Positions 1 through 7,975 are shown, counted from the stretch's first letter. The stretch: 28,733 nt of DNA from QVMP01 sp047974325 (GCA_047974325.1 JBKECE010000119.1:1-28733); one strand, 5' to 3'. Notes: generated from the sequence alone by a model not told the origin. Program-made: numbers and translations.

Positions 1-120
1 GAACAGTGGTTTAGAGTATTGTTCAATGACTTTGGCGGAGCTTACAGCAGCGGGTCTGTTCAGGATTTACACCTGATTCCCTTTTCATTATCACCTATCG
101 AAAGGTAGATGATAACACCA
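1..120 (-). ncRNA. Cobalamin riboswitch (partial, 3' part beyond window)
   Basis: Reading the minus strand, the segment contains the conserved core GGAATCAGGTGTAAATCCTG (complement of 61-80), then a CCCGCTGCTGTAAG-like segment and a CCACTG element near the left edge. The 3' B12 box and the regulated gene lie outside the window. The 20-nt core is identical in the two other riboswitches of this window. The target cannot be seen; by family knowledge it is likely a cobalamin uptake, synthesis or B12-alternative gene. Confidence 0.88.
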
Positions 121-129
121 AAACTGGTT

Positions 130-137
130 CAAAGGTA
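130..137 (-). promoter_or_regulatory. Promoter -7 element of riboswitch 1
   Basis: The minus strand reads TACCTTTG, a match to the Bacteroidota -7 consensus TAnnTTTG. It would start transcription near position 123, just at the 5' end of the leftward riboswitch. No clear -33 element was seen. Confidence 0.5.
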
Positions 138-299
138 AATAGTTTTTTCTTTGAAGTATGTTAATTATCAGAATATATTTTTGTCTTTTATGAAATGTAG
201 CATTTACAAACAACACACACAATAGATAAAATCCAAAAGAAGAATATGGTGTGTGTTTTATTACTTGATCAGAATATGTTGATTTATTCATTTAGTATT

Positions 300-307
300 T
301 ATATTTG
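300..307 (+). promoter_or_regulatory. Promoter -7 element of the DUF486 gene
   Basis: TATATTTG matches TAnnTTTG. A TTGA about 18 nt upstream (279-282) can serve as the -33 element. Its position supports the ATG at 329 as the start codon rather than the TTG at 305, which lies inside the promoter. Confidence 0.5.
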
Positions 308-328
308 CAGCCTAAAATTATAGCAATT

Positions 329-703
329 ATGAATTATACAGGATTTTATACGGTTGCAATGCTCATCATTTCTAATATTTTCATGACCTTAGCCTGGTAT
401 GGTCATCTGAAGATGAAAGATCTTTCATGGTTTTCGACTCTTCCTCTTTTTGGCATCATCCTCATCAGTTGGGGTATTGCATTTTTTGAATATTGCTTTC
501 AGGTTCCGGCCAACAGAATCGGATTTGTGGACAATGGAGGTCCTTTTTCGCTCATTCAGTTGAAAGTGATACAAGAAGTTGTCAGTTTGAGTGTTTTTGT
601 CATTTTTGCAACTGTAGCATTTAAAACAACTCAATTTCAGTGGAATCATATACTTGCATTCATATTGCTGATTGTTGCTGTATATCTGGTCTTTAAAAAA
701 TAG
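329..703 (+). CDS. DMT-family small membrane protein (DUF486)
   Basis: This encodes a protein of about 124 residues made almost entirely of four hydrophobic segments, with the family-typical sequence around EYCFQVPANRIG in the middle and a K-K end. DUF486 proteins belong to the drug/metabolite transporter superfamily and resemble single-domain EmrE-like carriers. They sit in the inner membrane and their substrate is unknown. The ATG at 329 was chosen because the frame's upstream TTG at 305 overlaps a good -7 element. The gene stands alone: it is divergent from riboswitch 1 and convergent with the PEPCK-like gene 100 bp downstream. Family assignment is fairly sure, function is not. Confidence 0.85.
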   Translation: MNYTGFYTVAMLIISNIFMTLAWYGHLKMKDLSWFSTLPLFGIILISWGIAFFEYCFQVPANRIGFVDNGGPFSLIQLKVIQEVVSLSVFVIFATVAFKTTQFQWNHILAFILLIVAVYLVFKK

Positions 704-802
704 GATACCCGTTTCTACTACATCCACTTCATTCTGATGCTCTGATAGAAAAAGGCAGCCTGCAACAGATGTTACAAACCGCCTTCATGGAAAAAAGTAT
801 TT

Positions 803-2533
803 TTATTTATTTATGAGGGCAAACAACTCTTCCGCCGCGTCTTTGGGACCATCCTTTGTTCGCCCCTCGATGGCTAGCGAAGTATGTATCTCACCTATTT
901 TTATACGATGATCTTCCATTGATTTGAAATATTTACGGACAAGAATTTCTGCCAGCGAACGTTCTTGTACAGGACCAAACGGATTTGCAAAGTAAGATTT
1001 TACTAATCCCACTTCAGTTGTTGTTCCTTTAGCTTTGCGGGCTCCATCTTCAAACACCTGAATGGCAGAATCGAGATCATCAAAAAATATGATTTTGTCT
1101 TTCGAGTCTGCATAGTTATTTGCATAAAGCATATAATCGACTCCATATCCCTGTGATATGATTTCATAAGTGGAGATCGGTATCGTAACACGAGCATTCA
1201 CCTTGTCCGGATTTGTATATATACCTCGATCAAGTTGTTCAAATGCATAGACCGGATCCAGATCATCAGTCCTCACAAATGCGCCGATCTCTGTTCCATA
1301 GGCTTTTATGCTTCCATCTTCCTGCATCTCCAGATACCCCATATCATCAAAAATGACGCGCATATGGCGAATATAATCTTCGTTCAATGAACGGAAAGCC
1401 TCCAGACTTTCGGACTTTCCGGCTCCACTATCGCCCATGATAATGATATTAGCCTCTTTTCCATTGTTTAAAGCAATATTTACCATCGCACCGTGTATAG
1501 GCAGATTTCCTCTCTCCATTTGCTTGATGTTGTGCAATGTCAAGAGCATTTTCTTCATATACCCAAAATAGTCAATATCGTCACAATAGTTTGCATAACC
1601 AATCAGTATATCATTCTTTTTATCTTTATGATAGAAAGTACGTTTTTCTTCATGACCATCCGGATAACCGAATATATAGATCAAATCCGGTTTCTTTCCT
1701 ATATAATCATTCTCTTTTGAGAGTTCAAATAAATTAGCCAATCCCAACCCATGACACATGAAGTCTTTGTGAAAATAGACAAATGAAAGCAAGTTTCCCA
1801 CTTTGGCAGGATATAAAAACCAGTCGTCCTCGTTCAACACCATATTAGTTAGAGGATTTATTGACGATTCCTGAAAGATGCCATCTCTTGTATTTTTCTT
1901 TGTATAGGAGATATAAGGAGGATTTATGACCACAGTGCCGATGAATGGAATGTTATTCAAGCCCTGATATTCAACAGGACAGTTCCAATTGATATCGTAT
2001 AATAGCAATCCGGCTTGTGCTCCGGCTGTGAGCTGACGATATACACGGTGATTGTAGCCCATGACGGTTTCTTCTGTACGCCGGTATATGGACAGGATAA
2101 GTTCATTGAGCAATCCGTTTGCCTGAATAAATCTCACATTCTGCAAACCATCACCTAATCGGTTGTTGTGTACGATGGTCACACGTTCCAATTTTCGCCA
2201 ATATGAATATAATAATTCTATCAGTTCTATAAATAAGTTGCGATCTTTGAAAAAAATAGCAAATTTGCCATTCATTGCAATAAGTTCGTCAACATTGCAA
2301 ACAGTTATAAGTTTAAATACCTCGATCAATGAATGTCCAAAATCATCGTCGGACTCAAAATCCCGAATGAAAGCATTATAGATTATTTTATTATCTTTCT
2401 TGATCTTTTTCACAAAAGACCCTATAACTTTTTGGAAAGCATAACTGTTGAGTATCTTTTCCCTTGTGTCGCAATATTTTTCCGTGAAGTTAATAATTGC
2501 CCGACCTCTGCTCAATGTAAATTCTTGTAACAT
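803..2533 (-). CDS. PEPCK/HPr-kinase-superfamily P-loop protein, function unknown
   Basis: This 576-residue protein has a C-terminal half built like the nucleotide-binding domain shared by ATP-type phosphoenolpyruvate carboxykinase and HPr kinase. It has LPIHGAMVNIAL (about 344-355), a P-loop GDSGAGKSES (about 367-376), then VIFDD (393-397), and GTEIGAFVRTDDLDP (about 413-427), which aligns in order with the GDD and GCYAK-type regions of PEPCK. The P-loop itself reads more like HPr kinase (GDSGxGKSE) than PEPCK (GLSGTGKTT). Residues 1-330 match no domain I can name. It is the last gene of the operon behind riboswitch 2, 34 bp after the CWC gene. It could be a kinase acting on a small hydroxylated metabolite or a protein, or a diverged PEPCK; the sequence does not decide. 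Confidence 0.6.
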   Translation of the reverse strand: MLQEFTLSRGRAIINFTEKYCDTREKILNSYAFQKVIGSFVKKIKKDNKIIYNAFIRDFESDDDFGHSLIEVFKLITVCNVDELIAMNGKFAIFFKDRNLFIELIELLYSYWRKLERVTIVHNNRLGDGLQNVRFIQANGLLNELILSIYRRTEETVMGYNHRVYRQLTAGAQAGLLLYDINWNCPVEYQGLNNIPFIGTVVINPPYISYTKKNTRDGIFQESSINPLTNMVLNEDDWFLYPAKVGNLLSFVYFHKDFMCHGLGLANLFELSKENDYIGKKPDLIYIFGYPDGHEEKRTFYHKDKKNDILIGYANYCDDIDYFGYMKKMLLTLHNIKQMERGNLPIHGAMVNIALNNGKEANIIIMGDSGAGKSESLEAFRSLNEDYIRHMRVIFDDMGYLEMQEDGSIKAYGTEIGAFVRTDDLDPVYAFEQLDRGIYTNPDKVNARVTIPISTYEIISQGYGVDYMLYANNYADSKDKIIFFDDLDSAIQVFEDGARKAKGTTTEVGLVKSYFANPFGPVQERSLAEILVRKYFKSMEDHRIKIGEIHTSLAIEGRTKDGPKDAAEELFALINK

Positions 2534-2567
2534 TTGTTTTTGTTTTTAATGAATGATTATTTAGTGT

Positions 2568-2789
2568 TTATTTCTGCCTTTTTCGTCTCACATATCCTGG
2601 ATTGACTCCAAATGAGTGGAAATTCAGATTTGTCTCTTTCAAGCACTGAGGACATAAACATTCTTCATAACTTTCATTGACATAATCTCTTACTCCCGGC
2701 AAAAGATATATATGCGTACAATGACATAAATCGGTACGATTTTCCCTGCACGAGAAGCTGTTAGAACAGCGAGGACATATTTTTTTCAT
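2568..2789 (-). CDS. Cysteine-rich CWC family protein
   Basis: This 73-residue protein carries CPRCSNSFSCR near the N-terminus, then LCHC, and CLCPQCL in the second half, with the basic tail RRKRQK. The spacing of cysteine pairs matches the small cysteine-rich CWC family, presumably a metal-binding (zinc) module. Function is unknown. It lies 34 bp after the second ThrE-like gene and 34 bp before the PEPCK-like gene on the same strand, so it should be part of the same transcript. Confidence 0.75.
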   Translation of the reverse strand: MKKICPRCSNSFSCRENRTDLCHCTHIYLLPGVRDYVNESYEECLCPQCLKETNLNFHSFGVNPGYVRRKRQK

Positions 2790-2823
2790 CTGTGTTGTTT
2801 GTTTTGAGAGTTAATAATCGGAT

Positions 2824-3327
2824 TTAAAATATCTTGATTCCAAAATCTTTCAATTTCTTTAATTCTTTTACACTTTTTTTTCTGAATATCAGTGCCGCAA
2901 TGCAAATGCCTATAGCCAGACAAAACAGCAGAGATGAAGTCAAAATAAAATTATAAGCAGTGTCTTGCAGCAGAGACGATGTTCCGGAACTTGTTCCTTC
3001 TTCATATATCCTGATGCAGCCGAGCATTGTGCGGTATGCATACAATCCGGGAATCATAGTAATGCAGGCAGGCAAAGTGAACACTACGGGTGGTGTGTGT
3101 ATGCCATGTGCACAGTATATTCCAGCCAATCCAATAAATACCGTACCGCAAAGTGTAGATGGAACCAATCCAAATCCGGAATGGATCAGGACAAAACGGA
3201 TGCAATGCCCCACTCCACCCAATATGCCCGAAACGAACAATGCTTTTCGTGGTGTTTCAAACAATAATGCAAAACCTATGGCTACGAAGAAGCTCAGAGA
3301 TGCGTCTCTAAATATATCTATACCCAT
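2824..3327 (-). CDS. Threonine/serine exporter-like, C-terminal half (ThrE_2/DUF3815 type)
   Basis: This 167-residue integral membrane protein has four to five hydrophobic segments. Its motif region GILGGVGHCIRFVLI and the segment PACITMIPGLYAYRTMLGC are typical of the short partner of split ThrE exporters. In the family a long DUF1212-type subunit and this short subunit together correspond to one fused ThrE, which exports L-threonine and L-serine. The gene begins 4 bp after the end of the long subunit, as expected for an obligate pair. Substrate is inferred from family only. Confidence 0.85.
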   Translation of the reverse strand: MGIDIFRDASLSFFVAIGFALLFETPRKALFVSGILGGVGHCIRFVLIHSGFGLVPSTLCGTVFIGLAGIYCAHGIHTPPVVFTLPACITMIPGLYAYRTMLGCIRIYEEGTSSGTSSLLQDTAYNFILTSSLLFCLAIGICIAALIFRKKSVKELKKLKDFGIKIF

Positions 3328-3331
3328 ATAT

Positions 3332-4126
3332 TCAAAAATTATTTATTCCAATCAAAGTCATACTTAAAAACATTCCCACAGCTATGCATAAAAGGATGAA
3401 ACCGCCGAATGCTCCACGAGCTATTCCAACCGGAATATAACCTTCCAACAAGTCTATGATACAATTGATAAGAGGAACACCCGGAATAAGGAACAACACA
3501 GCTGTGGCAACAGCTGTTTCTGGGGATAATCCCCATTGAAAAAGCACATCTAAACCCGAAACAGTTGTGGTCACAAATGCAGCACATATAATAGCAATCA
3601 TCAGATTGAAGCCTCTTTTCAACATTTCTTGCCTCACGGTCAGTCCGATTATGGATGCAGTAAAAGCAAAAAAACTGTTCATCCAATCTCCTCCGGCGAG
3701 CAAACATAAGCACCCACAAGCAATACCTATAAAAAGACGGACAAGCCAGACAGGATGTCTCGATGTGCTTTTCAACTCTTTTAAAGCATATTCAAAATCG
3801 TGAAGTGAAATTTTTTCTTCAAACAATTTCCATGTCAACAAGCTTGTATCGGTCAAAATGCCAAAATGTACTCCATGATGCTTTATGCAACGGTTGCCGG
3901 TCACCGTATGTTCAGGATTGTTTTTATCCGTAGCAGTCACAGATATAGCTGTGAAAGAGAGAAGCATCTCCACTCTGAACGGTGTCGTTTCTGCAATACG
4001 CTGCACATTTCTGTTGATACGTTCACAATGCGCACCGGATTCTAAAAGAATTGTGCTCACATCAAGGACTAGATCTGCAAATTGGTTCACAGATATTCCT
4101 TTGCCTGCCAACGAGACATTTTCCAT
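3332..4126 (-). CDS. Threonine/serine exporter-like, N-terminal half (ThrE/DUF1212 type)
   Basis: From the chosen ATG at 4126 this encodes about 264 residues. A soluble N-terminal part holds the family hallmark LLESGAHCERINRNVQRIA and LSFTAISVTATD. About five transmembrane helices follow, including LIPGVPLINCIIDLLEGY, which is well conserved in ThrE proteins. The frame stays open to an ATG at 4198, giving 24 more residues (basic, with no similarity I recognise); I prefer 4126 because family proteins begin shortly before the conserved core. It is the first gene behind riboswitch 2, whose B12 box ends about 210 nt upstream of this ATG (about 138 nt upstream of the alternative one). Known relatives export threonine and serine, so B12 control is unexpected. 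Confidence 0.85.
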   Translation of the reverse strand: MENVSLAGKGISVNQFADLVLDVSTILLESGAHCERINRNVQRIAETTPFRVEMLLSFTAISVTATDKNNPEHTVTGNRCIKHHGVHFGILTDTSLLTWKLFEEKISLHDFEYALKELKSTSRHPVWLVRLFIGIACGCLCLLAGGDWMNSFFAFTASIIGLTVRQEMLKRGFNLMIAIICAAFVTTTVSGLDVLFQWGLSPETAVATAVLFLIPGVPLINCIIDLLEGYIPVGIARGAFGGFILLCIAVGMFLSMTLIGINNF

Positions 4127-4201
4127 TTTCGCTTTATTTTTTTTACAATAATATTGTTTCTGGAGAATAATCAATTCAGACAGATGATGAGACATCACAA
4201 T

Positions 4202-4230
4202 AGTCAGACATAATACAAATGCATCTGACT
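4202..4230 (-). other. 7-bp stem just upstream of the alternative ThrE start
   Basis: AGTCAGA (4202-4208) and TCTGACT (4224-4230) are perfect inverted arms directly upstream of the ATG at 4198, inside the leader between riboswitch 2 and the coding region. It may be part of the expression platform. No U-tract follows, so a translational rather than terminating role is more likely. This is inference. Confidence 0.3.
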
Positions 4231-4335
4231 TATCACAACCACTTATGGCTGTGCATAAAAAAAATGACCTTCTTCTGAATTTCTCACTTCTCCGGATTGT
4301 CTCTATTCCACGAAAGACAAAACCATATTATCATT

Positions 4336-4508
4336 GGCAGGTCTTCTGACTCACTCCTAGTTTCTTGCAGCCTTCCCTTTTTATTCAAAAAAGTGGCATT
4401 GAGTATTGCTCGAAACAACAATATGGAGCTTACAGCAGCGGGTCTGTCCAGGATTTACACCTGATTCCCTTTTCATTACTCATCCGAAGATGCGGATTTG
4501 TAACACCA
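4336..4508 (-). ncRNA. Cobalamin riboswitch 2, upstream of the ThrE-like operon
   Basis: On the minus strand all hallmark parts occur in order: the core GGAATCAGGTGTAAATCCTG, CCCGCTGCTGTAAG, GCCACT, GGGAAGGC, and the 3' B12 box GAGTCAGAAGACCTGCC. It is a full-length aptamer of the adenosylcobalamin type. The next coding region downstream on that strand is the ThrE-like pair, so cobalamin should repress that operon. The leader between aptamer and gene is about 140-210 nt long. Confidence 0.93.
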
Positions 4509-4834
4509 ATAATTTTTTACAAAGTTGAAACAAATATTTGAAATAAATCACTAATTCATCAAATAATTTTTCTGTAATATTAAAATTATATTGTTCGCAA
4601 GTTTTTACATCTATGCATAGTATTTCTGGCAAGAAGACAATTCTATTAAATAGCATAATTGTTCACAACACGAATAAATAATTCTATAAATATCATCATT
4701 TTGGAAAACTTTTAAATCTATTTAAAAGATTAATACACTATAAAACAAGTATTTAAATAATAAAATTGAAAATTATAAAAAATAGCGATTAAAAATATTT
4801 ACAATTTATGGTTATAGAATTTAAAAATAATAAT
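4509..4834. other. AT-rich intergenic region between divergent riboswitches
   Basis: About 330 bp of very AT-rich DNA without a credible reading frame. It should hold the leftward promoter of riboswitch 2; the best candidate is a weak -7 element read as CAACTTTG on the minus strand (4520-4527). The rightward promoter of riboswitch 3 lies at its right end. No repeat or operator was recognised. Confidence 0.5.
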
Positions 4835-4842
4835 TACTTTTG
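4835..4842 (+). promoter_or_regulatory. Promoter -7 element of riboswitch 3 / nrdDG
   Basis: TACTTTTG matches TAnnTTTG and would start transcription around 4849, exactly at the first base of the riboswitch P1 stem. The -33 region is not recognisable in the AT-rich sequence. Confidence 0.6.
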
Positions 4843-4847
4843 TTGAG

Positions 4848-5022
4848 TATACGGTTCCGGATTTATTCGGATGAAAAGGGAATCAGGTGTAAATCCTGAG
4901 CTATTCCCGTAGCTGTAAATTTCTAAAAGATTGATATTACTACGCCACTGTTTATCATAGAGAAAAATAATTGTAGACGGGAAGGTGATCAATCCGAAAT
5001 GAGTCAGAAGACCTGCCGTGTA
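4848..5022 (+). ncRNA. Cobalamin riboswitch 3, upstream of nrdDG
   Basis: The aptamer begins with TATACGG (4848-4854), which can pair with CCGTGTA (5016-5022) as P1. Between them lie the core GGAATCAGGTGTAAATCCTG (4879-4898), TTCCCGTAGCTGTAA, GCCACTG, GGGAAGG and the B12 box GAGTCAGAAGACCTGCC (ending 5017). It precedes nrdD by about 145 nt on the same strand. Control of a B12-independent ribonucleotide reductase by cobalamin is a known theme in bacteria that also have the B12-dependent class II enzyme. Confidence 0.94.
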
Positions 5023-5036
5023 ACATTGATCTGTAG

Positions 5037-5058
5037 CTTTCGGGAGAAAAAGCGAAAG
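5037..5058 (+). other. Leader hairpin after riboswitch 3
   Basis: CTTTCG (5037-5042) and CGAAAG (5053-5058) form a perfect 6-bp stem in the nrdD leader, with an overlapping alternative GCTTT/AAAGC pairing. It lies between the aptamer and the start codon and may be part of the expression platform. No poly-U tract follows. Function is inferred from position only. Confidence 0.3.
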
Positions 5059-5168
5059 GATAGAATATGTGGCACTATGCTTTATCATTACGCACCGCTT
5101 ATTTTCTTTTCACACATCTACCGTCGGTTATAAAAAATTTGAGGTTAAAAACTTAAAATATAATTGAC

Positions 5169-7376
5169 ATGATCCAAACAGTTGTAAAAAGAGACGGACG
5201 TATTGTCGGTTTCAATGAAGAAAAAATCATGGCTGCTATCCGCAAAGCCATGCTGCACACTCAACAGGGAGAAGATTCGTCTCTGACAAGACGCATCACT
5301 GATTATATTTCCTGTCAGGGCAGTGAACAAATGACAGTGGAACAAATTCAGGATATGGTCGAATTGGAACTGATGAAAAGTCCACGCAAGGAAGCCGCAA
5401 AAAAATATATTGCCTATCGCGATCAGCGCAGCATTGCGCGTAAAGCGAAAACACGTGATATGTTTCTGGAAATCATAGAAACCAAATCGAATGATATCAC
5501 TCGTGAAAATGCAAATATGAATGCCGACACTCCCGCCGGTATGATGATGAAGTTTGCAAGTGAAACGACTAAACCTTTTGTCGATGATTATTTGTTAACA
5601 CCTGAAATAAAAGAAGCCCTACATTCCAATTATCTCCATATCCACGATAAAGATTACTATCCGACCAAGAGTTTGACCTGTGTGCAACATCCCTTAGACA
5701 AAATTCTTCAACACGGTTTCAATGCAGGGCATGGAGAATCTCGTCCCGCAAAACGGATAGAAACAGCCAGTATGCTCGGATGCATCTCTCTCGAAACAGC
5801 ACAAAATGAGATGCACGGCGGACAATCTATCCCCGCTTTCGACTTCTATCTCGCACCTTTTGTCAGAAAAAGTTTCATAGAAGAAATAAAAGTGCTGGAA
5901 CAAATGAACGGACAGGACTATAAGCATCTTTTTGAAACTCCAATGAAAGATTATATTTTCTGCGAACTGGGAAATTTACAGGGAGAAGAAAGAATTGTGC
6001 AGCATGCTGTGAATCGTACAGTTAGCAGAGTACATCAGTCAATGGAAGCTTTCATTCACAATATGAATACCATCCATTCGAGAGGTGGCAATCAAGTTGT
6101 TTTTAGCTCTATCAACTATGGAACAGACACTTCGGCTGAGGGACGGTGTGTGATGAGAGAATTATTGTTGAGTACGGATCAAGGTGTTGGAAACGGTGTC
6201 ACTGCTATTTTCCCCATTCAGATATGGAAAAAGAAACGCGGTGTGAGCTATTTGCCGGAAGACAGAAATTATGATTTGTACCGATTAGCATGTAAAGTGA
6301 GTGCTCGACGTTTTTTTCCAAATTTTCTCAATCTGGATGCAACATTCAATCAACATGAATTGTGGAACAAAGATGATCCGCAACGGTTCAATTACGAAGT
6401 GGCAACGATGGGATGCCGCACACGTGTTTTTGAAAACCGCTATGGAAAAAAAACATCCATAGGAAGAGGAAACCTCTCGTTTTCGACCATCAACATGGTT
6501 CGTTTAGCCATTGAATGTATGGAAATCACCAATTTGCAGGAACGGATAGATTCCTATTATAAAAAACTGGACGACGTGCTTGACCTTGCGGCAGAGCAAT
6601 TGCACCGACGGTTTGAATTTCAGAAGACCGCCATGCCCAAGCAATTCCCGCTATTAATGTCTGTTTTATGGGAAGGCTGCGAAGCTCTGAATCCAAACGA
6701 TACTATCGAGAAAGTCATCAACCAAGGGACTCTAGGCATAGGATTTATTGGTCTGGCTGAAGCCTTGGTGGCACTCACCGGAAAACATCATGGAGAAGAT
6801 GAACAAGCTCAACAATTGGGATTAGGGATCGTTACACACATGCGTGACCGTGCGAATGTATTTTCTGAGAAATATCAGCATAACTATAGCATACTCGCCA
6901 CCCCTGCCGAAGGCCTTGCAGGACGCTTCACCAAACGCGACAAAAAAGTGTTCGGAAACCTCCCGGGAATCACAGACAGAGAATACTATACCAATTCGAA
7001 TCATGTGCCGGTATATTATTCTTGCAGTGCACATCAAAAAGCCCGAATTGAAGCACCTTATCACGACTTAACTCGTGGAGGCCATATTTTTTATGTTGAA
7101 ATAGATGGTGATGCGACTCACAACCCTGAAGCTATTATGACCATTGTGGACATGATGGATAAGTATAATATCGGATACGCATCCGTCAATCACAATCGTA
7201 ACCGTTGCCTCCAATGTGGATATGAAAATGCAGCAACCCAACTGAGTGAATGCCCCAAATGTGGCAGTATGCAAATAGACCGTCTGCAACGTATCACAGG
7301 ATATTTGGTGGGAACCACTGACAGGTGGAACAGCGCCAAACTGGCTGAACTTAACGATCGTGTTATCCATGAGTAA
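5169..7376 (+). CDS. nrdD: Anaerobic (class III) ribonucleoside-triphosphate reductase
   Basis: This 735-residue enzyme reduces ribonucleoside triphosphates to deoxyribonucleotides under anoxia with a glycyl radical. An N-terminal ATP-cone (about residues 1-92, starting IQTVVKRDGRIVGFN) gives allosteric control. The long barrel domain follows. The C-terminus has the zinc site C680/C683/C695/C698, then RITGYLVGTTDRW with the presumed radical glycine G711. The length is normal for the family. The gene follows cobalamin riboswitch 3, and its last bases overlap nrdG by 8 bp. The enzyme needs no B12, so high cobalamin should lower its expression, implying a B12-dependent alternative elsewhere in the genome (inference). 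Confidence 0.97.
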   Translation: MIQTVVKRDGRIVGFNEEKIMAAIRKAMLHTQQGEDSSLTRRITDYISCQGSEQMTVEQIQDMVELELMKSPRKEAAKKYIAYRDQRSIARKAKTRDMFLEIIETKSNDITRENANMNADTPAGMMMKFASETTKPFVDDYLLTPEIKEALHSNYLHIHDKDYYPTKSLTCVQHPLDKILQHGFNAGHGESRPAKRIETASMLGCISLETAQNEMHGGQSIPAFDFYLAPFVRKSFIEEIKVLEQMNGQDYKHLFETPMKDYIFCELGNLQGEERIVQHAVNRTVSRVHQSMEAFIHNMNTIHSRGGNQVVFSSINYGTDTSAEGRCVMRELLLSTDQGVGNGVTAIFPIQIWKKKRGVSYLPEDRNYDLYRLACKVSARRFFPNFLNLDATFNQHELWNKDDPQRFNYEVATMGCRTRVFENRYGKKTSIGRGNLSFSTINMVRLAIECMEITNLQERIDSYYKKLDDVLDLAAEQLHRRFEFQKTAMPKQFPLLMSVLWEGCEALNPNDTIEKVINQGTLGIGFIGLAEALVALTGKHHGEDEQAQQLGLGIVTHMRDRANVFSEKYQHNYSILATPAEGLAGRFTKRDKKVFGNLPGITDREYYTNSNHVPVYYSCSAHQKARIEAPYHDLTRGGHIFYVEIDGDATHNPEAIMTIVDMMDKYNIGYASVNHNRNRCLQCGYENAATQLSECPKCGSMQIDRLQRITGYLVGTTDRWNSAKLAELNDRVIHE

Positions 7377-7917
7377 CAGCATATCCATACTCAATATTAT
7401 ACATGACACAACTGTGGATGGCTCCGGATTCCGTACCGCGATCTATGCAGCAGGTTGCAAGCACCGATGTCCCGGATGCCACAATCCGCAGTCGTGGAAT
7501 ATTGATAATGGAATATTGTACTCTATCAACAACTTGTTGGAAATTGTGAAAGCTTCTGAATTTGCAAACGTCACTTTCACAGGAGGAGATCCTTTCATGC
7601 AGGTCGAAGGTTTTACGGAATTGGCTCGCCGGATAAAAGCCGAAACAAAGAAAAATATATGGTGTTACACAGGCTTTCTCTACGAGCAGATTGTCCATTC
7701 GATAAAGCTTTCATCAATACTACCTTTCATAGATGTGCTTGTGGATGGACAATATATTGCAGTTCTACGAGACGAAGATCTACAATTCAGGGGAAGTAAG
7801 AATCAAAGACTGATTGATGTGCCGCAATCTATAAAAACCGACAAAATTACTCTCTGGGATAATGAATATTGCGCAGAACTACCCTACTATATCCACTCTG
7901 ACTGCAACCAAAACTGA
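7369..7917 (+). CDS. nrdG: Anaerobic ribonucleotide reductase activating protein (radical SAM)
   Basis: From the ATG at 7369 this encodes 182 residues. The radical-SAM cluster motif CKHRCPGC (C30, C34, C37) lies near the N-terminus, followed by NPQSWN and the glycine-rich FTGGDPFMQ segment expected for SAM binding. NrdG reductively cleaves S-adenosylmethionine and abstracts hydrogen from the NrdD glycine to make the active radical. A GTG nine bases upstream is in frame, but the ATG overlapping the end of nrdD by 8 bp is the natural coupled start. It shares the transcript and the riboswitch with nrdD. Confidence 0.96.
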   Translation: MSNSISILNIIHDTTVDGSGFRTAIYAAGCKHRCPGCHNPQSWNIDNGILYSINNLLEIVKASEFANVTFTGGDPFMQVEGFTELARRIKAETKKNIWCYTGFLYEQIVHSIKLSSILPFIDVLVDGQYIAVLRDEDLQFRGSKNQRLIDVPQSIKTDKITLWDNEYCAELPYYIHSDCNQN

Positions 7918-7975
7918 CAAACCTAATTATTAAAAAAGACACCATGAACCAGTAATTTGAAGAAACTTTTCTATC

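Noticed and set aside
425..727. Open frame opposite the DUF486 gene
   Set aside because: Antisense shadow with low-complexity Lys/Asn/Cys composition.
761..776. TGCAACAGATGTTACA, 14 of 16 bases identical to the palindrome at 7976-7991
   Set aside because: It lies between the ends of two convergent genes, not before a promoter, and one arm is imperfect. Treated as chance unless binding is shown.
2960..3367. Open frame of 135 codons on the plus strand across the ThrE-like genes
   Set aside because: Antisense to two conserved membrane proteins; no domain, no promoter.
4834..5088. Open frame on the minus strand over riboswitch 3
   Set aside because: The region is explained by a complete cobalamin aptamer on the plus strand.
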